From NCBI GenBank assembly GCA_040376925.1, contig JBEIPU010000002.1:1-64000 (forward strand): 64,000 bases of DNA. Reading direction: 5' to 3'. Each line of letters starts with the position of its first letter. The first letter of the stretch is position 1. The notes beneath the pieces were generated by a model. It did no database searches. It was not told where the DNA came from and worked only from the letters and a program-made list of their open reading frames with translations. The DNA comes from RAM1 sp040376925. Its GTDB lineage: Bacteria > Pseudomonadota > Gammaproteobacteria > Burkholderiales > Burkholderiaceae_C. Position numbers and translations under genes: made by a program. Shown here piece after piece: positions 15,860 through 23,351 of the stretch.

Positions 15860-17671
15860 TCAGGCTTCCTTGTCAGTTACGGCGCCTGCCCCGGCATCGG
15901 GGTCCGCGGGGGCTTGCGCCGGCGCATTGGCCTGCGCGATGGCCGCCGCCTTTTCCTGGGCTTGTGCCTGGGCCTGGGCTTGCGCCTGGGCCAGGGCATT
16001 CAACACATCCTGGCGCGGCCCGAACAGCATGACCGTGCCTTCACGCAGCACCAGCAGCTTGTCTACGCCATTGAGCACGGAAGGGCGATGGGTGATCACC
16101 ACCACGGTCTTGCCCAGCTGCTTGAAGATGGCCAGCGCCTGCAGCAACGCGGCTTCGCCAGCGTCGTCCAGGTTGGAGTTGGGTTCATCCAGCACCACAA
16201 AGGCCGGATCGCCATACAGCGCGCGGGCCAGGGCAATGCGCTGGCGCTGGCCGCCAGACAGCGCGCTGCCACCGGCGCCCAGCTGGGTCTCGTAGCCGTT
16301 GGGCAGGCGCAGCACCATTTCATGGACGCCGGCAATCTGGGCGGCACGCACAATCTTTTCGGAAACCAGCGGACCAAAACGTGCAATGTTCTCGGCCACG
16401 GTGCCGTCAAACAATTCAATGTCCTGCGGCAGGTAGCCCACATGGGGGCCCAGCTCGCCCTTGTTCCAGGTGTGCACGTCGGCGCCGTCCAGGCGTACCT
16501 TGCCACTGGCCGCAGGCCAGATGCCCACCAGCAGACGGGCCAGGGTGGATTTGCCCGAGGCGCTGGGGCCCACGACGCCCAGGATTTCACCCGGCAGTGC
16601 ATGGAAGGTAACGCCCTTGAGCACAGCGGCCTGCACGCCCGGTGGCGCAGCCACCACGGCCTCCACCGACAGCACGCCGCGCGGGGCGGGCAGTGACATG
16701 ACGTCCTTGGCTTTGGGAAAGGCTGTAAGCAGCGCCGTCAGGCGGTCCCACGCACCGCGGGCAGATACCACCTGCTTCCATGCGCCAATCGCCTGGTCCA
16801 CCGGACCCAGCGCCTTGCCCATGAGGATGGAAGCGGCAATCATGGTGCCCGGCGTCGCGCTGCCCTCAATGACCAGGTAGGCACCCGCCCCCAGGATGAG
16901 CGACTGCATGCCGATGCGGAAATTCTTGCTGATGGCCTGGATGAGGCCCGAGCGGTCAGACGCCAGAGACTGGCTGACCAGCAACTCCTGGTGGTAGGTC
17001 GCCCAGCGCCGGCGCAGGTTGCCCAGCATGCCCATGGCTTCAATGACTTCAGCGTTGCGCAGGTTGTTGTTGGCAAAGCCGCTGGCTTTCATGCCCGCCG
17101 TCTGCGCCTGGGCCAGCGGCGGGTCGGTCAGGCGCGAAGAGGCGAACGCCAGCGCAATGGAAACAATCAGGCCAAAGGTGGACACCCAGCCCAGCAGCGG
17201 GTGCAGCGCAAAACACACGGCCAGGTAAATTGGCGCCCAGGGCAGGTCAAAGAATGCAACGCCCGTGCCGGTGGTGAACTGGCGCACATTGGTGAAATCG
17301 TTGAGCGCCTGCGCTGGGTTGCCGCCGGCCTGGCGCAGGGTGTTGGCGAAGGTAGCGGTAAAGATGCGCTCATTGACTTCGGCGTCCACCCGGTTGCCCA
17401 CGCGTACCAGGATCCGCGAGCGGACCCATTCCAGAGCGGCCAGCAGCGCCAGCAGTGCCATGGCAATAACCGTCAGGGCGATCAGCGTGCCGTAATTGCG
17501 GCTGGCCAGCACCCGGTCGTAGATCTGCAGCATGTAAAGCGACGGAACCAAGCCCAGGATGTTCATCACAAAGGAGAAAACACCGACTGTGATGAAGGCC
17601 CCCTTGTAAGCTCGGAAGGCTTCGCCCAGCTCTGAATGCAGGCGCGACTTGACAGGGTTTTGGAGGGCCAT
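15860..17671 (-). CDS. Type I secretion ABC transporter (PrtD/RsaD-like permease-ATPase)
   Basis: Half-size exporter of about 603 residues: six transmembrane helices in the first about 300 residues and no N-terminal peptidase domain, then a nucleotide-binding domain with Walker A GPSASGKSTL, signature LSGGQRQR and Walker B FVVLDEPNSNLDD. This class exports RTX-type and S-layer proteins that carry an uncleaved C-terminal signal. The C-terminus has a disordered Ala/Gln tail of about 50 residues containing six AQ dipeptides. I chose the ATG at 17671; an in-frame TTG at 17689 would add six residues. Natural clients are the secreted proteins encoded at 17850-21810 and 25006-27354. Confidence 0.95.
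   Translation of the reverse strand: MALQNPVKSRLHSELGEAFRAYKGAFITVGVFSFVMNILGLVPSLYMLQIYDRVLASRNYGTLIALTVIAMALLALLAALEWVRSRILVRVGNRVDAEVNERIFTATFANTLRQAGGNPAQALNDFTNVRQFTTGTGVAFFDLPWAPIYLAVCFALHPLLGWVSTFGLIVSIALAFASSRLTDPPLAQAQTAGMKASGFANNNLRNAEVIEAMGMLGNLRRRWATYHQELLVSQSLASDRSGLIQAISKNFRIGMQSLILGAGAYLVIEGSATPGTMIAASILMGKALGPVDQAIGAWKQVVSARGAWDRLTALLTAFPKAKDVMSLPAPRGVLSVEAVVAAPPGVQAAVLKGVTFHALPGEILGVVGPSASGKSTLARLLVGIWPAASGKVRLDGADVHTWNKGELGPHVGYLPQDIELFDGTVAENIARFGPLVSEKIVRAAQIAGVHEMVLRLPNGYETQLGAGGSALSGGQRQRIALARALYGDPAFVVLDEPNSNLDDAGEAALLQALAIFKQLGKTVVVITHRPSVLNGVDKLLVLREGTVMLFGPRQDVLNALAQAQAQAQAQAQEKAAAIAQANAPAQAPADPDAGAGAVTDKEA
15956..15991 (-). repeat. Hexanucleotide repeat coding for (Ala-Gln)6
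   Basis: Twelve codons alternate between alanine and glutamine near the 3' end of the exporter ATPase gene. The DNA unit is close to GCCTGG on the plus strand with a few silent changes. Slippage of a 6-base unit would change only the number of AQ pairs. The encoded segment is low-complexity and probably a flexible tail. Confidence 0.7.
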
Positions 17672-17704
17672 GGGCTTTGAGACAGGCAAAGCCTGCGATT
17701 TTAC

Positions 17705-17716
17705 TTGTGATGTGGG
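17705..17716 (+). promoter_or_regulatory. Degenerate Crp-like half-site in the T1SS/protease intergenic region
   Basis: TTGTGATGTGGG is identical over 12 bases to one arm plus spacer of the Crp-type site in front of the S-layer gene (minus strand of 27450-27471), but the second arm reads GCTTA rather than TCACA. It lies 34 bases upstream of the exporter ATPase start. A TAAAAT -10-like element for that gene sits at 17698-17703 on the minus strand. One arm is intact, so binding is uncertain. Confidence 0.35.
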
Positions 17717-17794
17717 GCTTATCTGGGGGTGGCGCGGGTTGATTCAAGCGCCGCTCCGGTGATATGGGCCCCCAAAGCCATGACTTAAGGCACA

Positions 17795-17822
17795 TTGACA
17801 CACCCCTTGCCCGGCGCAGAAT
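17795..17822 (+). promoter_or_regulatory. Sigma-70-like promoter of the first protease gene
   Basis: A perfect TTGACA (-35, 17795-17800) is followed after 16 bases by CAGAAT (4 of 6 matches to TATAAT, 17817-17822). This places transcription start about 20 bases before the ATG at 17850. No clear Shine-Dalgarno sequence precedes that ATG, unlike the downstream paralogue. Confidence 0.5.
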
Positions 17823-17849
17823 CAGTAATTCGCCCAAGCCGACCCACAC

Positions 17850-19778
17850 ATGTACGAAATCACCGCGCGTACCACCGCGCCTTACAAAAGCATCTGTTAC
17901 ATCGTCTGCCGATGGTCTGATGGCACGACCACGCGCGGTTCGGGCGTGATCGTGGGGCTGAATGATGTGCTGACTGCCGCGCATGTGGTGTTTGATGCCG
18001 AGCGCGGCGGCTATGCCACCAGCATCACGGTCAGCCCGGGCGCCGATGTGCGGCCGCAGGACTTTCCCTACGGAAGCTACAGCGATGTGGGCGTCATCAA
18101 CACGCGCACCGCCAACTGGGATACCAACGGCGACGGCCTGCTGTATGACTCTGAATCGCAGTACGACATGGCCGTGCTGGGCATGCGCAGCGCCATCGGC
18201 AACGTCACAGGGTGGCTGGCCACGTCTGCCGTGGCGAACGACTTTTACGGCGTGATGGCGGGCTACCCCGCCCGCGGCACCGGACTGATGGCCGAAGATG
18301 TATACGCTGATGCGTCCAGCCAGTACGGCGTGTTTGACATCCGCTCTGGCCTGGGCTCGGGCGCGTCGGGCGGGCCGCTGCTGCGCACGGACGCCAGCGG
18401 CACCTACGTGACGGGCGTACTGTCCAGCGGCAACACGGCCAACACCGTATCAACCTACGCCGGGCTGTTTGGCCCCGGCAACTGGGACTGGTTCACCAGC
18501 ACCCTGGCCGCCAACGACAGCGTGCTGAGCAACACCCCCACCCAGCCGGGCTCGCCCGCCGCCGACGATTACCCCGCCAGCGTGACCACACCTGGCGTGC
18601 TGGTCGCCGGCGTGGCCGCCAGCGGCACCCTGGAGACGGTGACGGACGCCGACTGGTTCCGCATCAATGTGGCTGCGGGCACCTACCGCTTTGAGGCGCG
18701 CGGCAGCAGCACCAATGATGGCTCGCTGCCCGACCCGGTGATCGACCTGTACAACGCCAGCGGCGTGCTGCTGCGCACCGACGACGATTCCGGCACCGGG
18801 CTGAATGCATCGCTGACATACACCTTTACCACCGCCGGTACCTATTACATCGGCGTCACTTCGCCGGGCGGTGGCTTCGGCACTGCGGGCACCTACAAGG
18901 TGCAGGCCTTTGCCCTGACGCCCGGCGCCGTGGCGCCCGTCAGCTTGACCGGCACCACGGGCGATGACACGCTGACCGGCTCTGCGGCCAACGAGACCTT
19001 GACCGGCCTGCAGGGCAATGACGTGATCAACGGCCTGGGCGGCACCGACACGGCCAGCTACAGCGGCAACCGGTCCGGCTACCGGCTGTTCAACACCGGC
19101 ACCAGCGTGACCGTGACCGACACGGCCCCCGCGCGCGACGGTATCGACAGCCTGCTGAACATCGAGCGCGTGGCCTTTGCCGACATGACGGTCAACCTGG
19201 AAATCGGCGCCAAATCCCGCACCATCGCCCCCGCACAGCTCAAGGTGCTGGAAGAGCTGTACGTGGCGTTCTTCAACCGCGTGCCAGACGCCGACGGGCT
19301 GGCCTACTGGATCGACCAGACCCGCGCCGGCCAGACGCTGGGCAGCATTGCCGAATCCTTCTACAGCGCCGCACTGCTGTACCCCACGCAGACGGGCTAC
19401 ACCGCGGCCATGACCAACGCCGATTTTGTCAACGTGATCTACCGCAACGTGCTGGGGCGCACCGGGGGCGCCGATGCCGAAGGCCTGGCCTACTGGACGA
19501 CCGCACTGAGCTCCGGCGCCCAGAACCGCGGCGGCCTGGTCACCACCATCCTGGCCACGGCCCATACCTTCAAGGGCGATGCCACCTATGGCTATGTGGC
19601 CGACCTGCTGGACAACAAGGCCGCGGTGGCGCAGACCTTTGCGGTGGACATGGGGCTGAACTACAACACGCCAGAGGCATCCATCAGCAATGGCATGGCG
19701 ATTGCGGGTGCAGTCACCGCCACCAGCACGGCGGCTGCGATCACCCTGATTGGCGTCACGGACGGTTTCATCACCTGA
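17850..19778 (+). CDS. Secreted trypsin-like serine protease with PPC, RTX-like and DUF4214 domains (copy 1)
   Basis: The 642-residue protein starts directly with a chymotrypsin-fold protease domain (about 1-225). The triad is H45 (LTAAHV), D106 (YDMAVLG) and S173 (GSGASGGPL). It continues with a PPC-type beta domain (about 245-350), one glycine/aspartate-rich RTX-like stretch (LTGLQGNDVINGLGGTDTA, about 385-405), and a DUF4214 domain (about 460-590). There is no N-terminal signal peptide, while the C-terminus resembles a type I secretion signal, so export by the adjacent exporter is expected. A close paralogue follows in tandem. Possible roles are processing of surface proteins or extracellular proteolysis. 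Confidence 0.88.
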   Translation: MYEITARTTAPYKSICYIVCRWSDGTTTRGSGVIVGLNDVLTAAHVVFDAERGGYATSITVSPGADVRPQDFPYGSYSDVGVINTRTANWDTNGDGLLYDSESQYDMAVLGMRSAIGNVTGWLATSAVANDFYGVMAGYPARGTGLMAEDVYADASSQYGVFDIRSGLGSGASGGPLLRTDASGTYVTGVLSSGNTANTVSTYAGLFGPGNWDWFTSTLAANDSVLSNTPTQPGSPAADDYPASVTTPGVLVAGVAASGTLETVTDADWFRINVAAGTYRFEARGSSTNDGSLPDPVIDLYNASGVLLRTDDDSGTGLNASLTYTFTTAGTYYIGVTSPGGGFGTAGTYKVQAFALTPGAVAPVSLTGTTGDDTLTGSAANETLTGLQGNDVINGLGGTDTASYSGNRSGYRLFNTGTSVTVTDTAPARDGIDSLLNIERVAFADMTVNLEIGAKSRTIAPAQLKVLEELYVAFFNRVPDADGLAYWIDQTRAGQTLGSIAESFYSAALLYPTQTGYTAAMTNADFVNVIYRNVLGRTGGADAEGLAYWTTALSSGAQNRGGLVTTILATAHTFKGDATYGYVADLLDNKAAVAQTFAVDMGLNYNTPEASISNGMAIAGAVTATSTAAAITLIGVTDGFIT

Positions 19779-19814
19779 TAGCCCTGATTTCCCAAAGAAT
19801 TAAAAATAAATACC

Positions 19815-19851
19815 TATAAAATCCTCCCCGTTTAACACAAAGGGGGGGGCA
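19815..19851 (+). promoter_or_regulatory. -10 element and G-rich ribosome site of the second protease gene
   Basis: The short intergenic gap is strikingly AT-rich and contains TATAAA (19815-19820), 32 bases before the ATG at 19852, with no convincing -35. A run of eight G immediately upstream of the start provides a strong Shine-Dalgarno match. The second protease can therefore be expressed independently of the first. Confidence 0.45.
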
Positions 19852-21810
19852 ATGTACGAAATCAACACGAGGGTCATACAGCCCTATGCGGCTGTTTGCC
19901 ACATCCGCTGCCAGTGGGCGGACGGAACCGTGGCCACCGGATCCGGCGTTCTGGTGGGCGTGAACGACGTGCTGACGGCACACCACGTGATCTTCAATGC
20001 CGGTGCCGGCGGGTACGCGACGCGCATCACCGTCACGCCCGGCGCGGACACCTCGCCCACCTGGGTCGCGCCCTTCGGCTCATACAGCAATGTCGGTTCC
20101 GTCCACGCCCGCACCGTCAACTGGGATACCAACTACGACAACCTGCTTTCTGGCGCAGAAGCCCAATACGACATGGCGCTGCTGGGCATGACCACCGCGC
20201 TGGGCAGCACCACAGGCTGGGTGACACCCTCTGCACACCGAGGCGACTTCTTCGGCGAAATGGCGGGCTATCCAGGCCGGGGCACGGGCCTGATGGGTGA
20301 GGTCGTTTACGCCGACGCCTCCAGCTTTTTTGGCGTGTATGACGTCTACTCCTCACTGGGCCGGGGCGCATCCGGCGGCCCTTTGCTGCGCACGACCACC
20401 ACGGGAAGCCAGGTCGTTGGCGTACTTTCCAGCGGGAACAGCGCCAACACCTCATCCACCTACGCCGGCCTGTTCGGCCCCGGTAACATGGCGTGGCTGG
20501 ATGCAGCCATGTCGAACAACAACAGCGTACTGGGCTATACGGGTGCGATGCAGACCCCCGTGATACCTGACGACCATGCCGGCTCGGTCGCAACCCAGAC
20601 AATCCTTGCCGTGGGGGCCTCGCGCAGCGGCACGCTGGAGACCAACCTGGACACCGACTGGTTTCGCGTCACGCTGAATGCCGGCACCTACCGGTTTGAT
20701 GTCAAGGCTGCATCAAGCCTGGCCGGCAGCCTTCTGGACCCCCACGCCACGCTGTACAACAGCGGCGGCGCGGCCCTCACGAGCAACGACGACGGCGGCA
20801 CCGGGCTGGATGCCCAGATCACCTGGACCAGCACCACCGCCGGCACCTATTACCTGGGCGTTCGTTCGGCCTACGGGTTCAGCGAAAGCGCCGGAACCTA
20901 CACCGTATCGGCCACGCTGGTATCGACTGCCAGCGGGGGCGCAAGCCCCATCGCGGTCCCGGGCACCATCGTACCTACCGTCACTGGCACCGCATCCATC
21001 GACATCCTGAACGGTACGCCCGGCAATGATGTCATCTGGGGTAAAGGCGGCAACGACACCATCAACGGCGCCGGGGGTACGGATACCGCGTACTACACAG
21101 GCACGCGCAACGAGTACGCCATCGCCACCTGGGGCCCAGTGGTCACGGTTACCGACCGCCTGGGCCTCGACGGCATTGATGCACTGACCGATGTGGAACG
21201 CATTGCATTCCGGGACATGACCGTGAATCTGCAGATCGGCGCCAAGGCCCGCACCATCACGCAGCCCCAGCTCAAGCAGTTGCAGGAGCTGTACGTGGCA
21301 TTCTTCAACCGCATCCCGGATGCGGACGGCCTGTCTTACTGGATTGACCAGGTGCGGTCAGGTCAATCCATCAACAGCATTGCGGGCGCCTTCTACAACG
21401 CGGCACTGGCGTACCCCACCCAGACCGGCTACAGCAGCGCCATGAGCAATGCGGATTTCATCAACATTGTTTACCGCAATGTGCTGGGACGCACCGGTGG
21501 CGCGGACGCCGATGGCCTGGCCTACTGGACGACGGCCCTGAACTCAGGCGCGCAAAGCCGCGGCGGGCTGGTCACCAGCATCCTGACCACGGCGCACACC
21601 TTCAAGGGCGATGCCACCTACGGCTACGTGGCCGACCTGCTGGACAACAAGGCCGCCGTAGCGCAGAAGTTTGCCGTGGACATGGGCCTGAACTACAACT
21701 CGCCTGAGGCGTCCATCAGCAACGGCATGGCGATTGCGGGTGCAGTCACCGCCACCAGCACTGCGGCTGCGATCACGCTGATCGGCGTGACGGACGGATT
21801 TGGTGCATGA
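19852..21810 (+). CDS. Secreted trypsin-like serine protease with PPC, RTX-like and DUF4214 domains (copy 2)
   Basis: This 652-residue tandem paralogue of the gene at 17850 has the same domain order. Its triad is H45 (LTAHHV), D107 (YDMALLG) and S174 (GRGASGGPL), so it should also be active. The protease and PPC domains have diverged visibly from copy 1, but the last about 75 residues (from HTFKGDATYGYV) are nearly identical, with a 38-base identical DNA tract (19692-19729 and 21724-21761). It has no N-terminal signal peptide, so type I export is expected. It ends five bases from the convergent methyltransferase gene. Confidence 0.88.
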   Translation: MYEINTRVIQPYAAVCHIRCQWADGTVATGSGVLVGVNDVLTAHHVIFNAGAGGYATRITVTPGADTSPTWVAPFGSYSNVGSVHARTVNWDTNYDNLLSGAEAQYDMALLGMTTALGSTTGWVTPSAHRGDFFGEMAGYPGRGTGLMGEVVYADASSFFGVYDVYSSLGRGASGGPLLRTTTTGSQVVGVLSSGNSANTSSTYAGLFGPGNMAWLDAAMSNNNSVLGYTGAMQTPVIPDDHAGSVATQTILAVGASRSGTLETNLDTDWFRVTLNAGTYRFDVKAASSLAGSLLDPHATLYNSGGAALTSNDDGGTGLDAQITWTSTTAGTYYLGVRSAYGFSESAGTYTVSATLVSTASGGASPIAVPGTIVPTVTGTASIDILNGTPGNDVIWGKGGNDTINGAGGTDTAYYTGTRNEYAIATWGPVVTVTDRLGLDGIDALTDVERIAFRDMTVNLQIGAKARTITQPQLKQLQELYVAFFNRIPDADGLSYWIDQVRSGQSINSIAGAFYNAALAYPTQTGYSSAMSNADFINIVYRNVLGRTGGADADGLAYWTTALNSGAQSRGGLVTSILTTAHTFKGDATYGYVADLLDNKAAVAQKFAVDMGLNYNSPEASISNGMAIAGAVTATSTAAAITLIGVTDGFGA

Positions 21811-21815
21811 GCTCC

Positions 21816-23345
21816 CTATACCAAACCCAGAGCAGCCAAGCGTGGACGAATGGCCGAACGAAATACAGCGTACTCGGACTTGAGGGAGTTCACGGCATCT
21901 TCGTCACTTAGCACCGTTTCCCCGCGCCTGATTTGCTCACCCTTTTGCTTGAGCCACTCCATGATCCATTCCGCAGGGCTGTTGGGTGCTCGCTCCTCGG
22001 CCAGCAGGAATACCTGATTCATCTGACTGACCCCTACGCCAGTTCCGAGTACAGGGGAGGCCAAGTACTTTTGAGGGTATCCGCAGCGCATTTGTTCAAG
22101 CAGATGCATGTTCAGCGCCACGCACGCAGCGCGTGTCTTCTCGCGCCTATCTACCGGCTGACATGGAACGACAAAAGCGGCGCCTGTAAGCATCACCACT
22201 GTGCGCAATAGATCAACCGTATGCATTTTTGTTTTAGTTGCAATCTCACTGATCCGCATCGGTTTGGGACCGCCCGCTTCGAGAACCGATACGACTGCGG
22301 CACAGCTATCGACTGTAGTGCGGATACCTGCTTCCCCAAGCGCCTTATCCAGATCTGCTTGGGGCAGTAAGCAGATCAGTTCAGTGGCCATGATTCTTTC
22401 GGTCTTCACCAAGGGAGACAGTCTTCTTGCACCCCGTACAAAGATGTCCCGCCTAAACAATCGGTTGATGAAGAAGTCCCTCAGTTGCTCCCGATCTCGT
22501 CGACTTCCGGTCGACTCCAGCATCGCCGAAGCAGCAGGAGGAAGTGCGTCAGCCTCAAGCTGTTCGAGCGTATGCGATCGCGTTCCAAACTCCAACTTTG
22601 CTTGCGCCAACTGGTCAAACACCTCTGCGAAGTGGAAAGCACGAGACTGATCGTTGAAGTATTCATGCGCAAGGTACGTCGTGTCGTGACGGGCCAAGCC
22701 CTTCACCCACTCACGCGCGGCGGAATTCTTTTCGAAGTAACCGCTCGGCAGATCGGCGATCTGATGAATCAGACTCAATACGTCGTGCGTCTGCTTGGAG
22801 GCCGAACTAGCACTAGGAACAACCCTGGTCCTCAGATAGTTCATCAAGAATTGAACCGGGACACCCGAAGACCAACCAGGCTGAGCGTTATATGAAAGAT
22901 AGACGAGCCCACCCGGCTTTACACGCTCCCTCAAAAACCGCAGGATGAAAGAGCGATTCGTGTCGTTGATCCAAGACCATATGCCGTGCAACGATACTGT
23001 ATCGAACTGCATTTTGCTGGACGCGCCCACAAGCTCCTCAAAACTCTGGTCGGTAACTTCCGCATCATTGCGAAAGCTGGACAGCAAGTTCTGAGCGTGC
23101 TGCACGTGTTCAGGCATGAAGTCATTTCCGAACCATCGACCTCCGGTGCAAGCTGCGTTAATCGCGAGGGTCAGTCCTTGACCGAATCCGAGTTCACAAT
23201 GCGTCGCGGCATCGTCAATTTGAGGGTATTCAAGGCCCTCCAACAACATATTGAACGCCAACAATGCGGGTGACTGGTCACGGTAATAGTTGACGGTATA
23301 GGAATCTCGCGCGAAATAGCCCTGAGACCAAATATCGGAACCCAT
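21816..23345 (-). CDS. SAM-dependent methyltransferase with regulatory domain, PKMT-like (copy 1)
   Basis: The 509-residue protein has an N-terminal class I methyltransferase fold with the SAM loop CELGFGQG (about 50-57) and a family motif HGIWSWINDTNRS near 120. A central methyltransferase regulatory domain follows (about 220-300, YLAHEYFND), then a long C-terminal region. This architecture is that of the Rickettsia protein-lysine methyltransferases that modify the surface protein OmpB. It starts six bases after the stop of its paralogue. Base composition is clearly AT-richer than the surroundings (a sampled 60-base line, 22201-22260, is about 42% GC), suggesting separate acquisition. The substrate is inferred from the neighbourhood: probably the S-layer-like protein. 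Confidence 0.8.
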   Translation of the reverse strand: MGSDIWSQGYFARDSYTVNYYRDQSPALLAFNMLLEGLEYPQIDDAATHCELGFGQGLTLAINAACTGGRWFGNDFMPEHVQHAQNLLSSFRNDAEVTDQSFEELVGASSKMQFDTVSLHGIWSWINDTNRSFILRFLRERVKPGGLVYLSYNAQPGWSSGVPVQFLMNYLRTRVVPSASSASKQTHDVLSLIHQIADLPSGYFEKNSAAREWVKGLARHDTTYLAHEYFNDQSRAFHFAEVFDQLAQAKLEFGTRSHTLEQLEADALPPAASAMLESTGSRRDREQLRDFFINRLFRRDIFVRGARRLSPLVKTERIMATELICLLPQADLDKALGEAGIRTTVDSCAAVVSVLEAGGPKPMRISEIATKTKMHTVDLLRTVVMLTGAAFVVPCQPVDRREKTRAACVALNMHLLEQMRCGYPQKYLASPVLGTGVGVSQMNQVFLLAEERAPNSPAEWIMEWLKQKGEQIRRGETVLSDEDAVNSLKSEYAVFRSAIRPRLAALGLV

Positions 23346-23351
23346 TTCTTT

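Noticed and set aside
18950..19030. A large RTX calcium-binding array in the secreted proteases
   Set aside because: Only one or two loose GGxGxDT-like units are visible, so I call the stretch RTX-like and do not claim a full repeat array.
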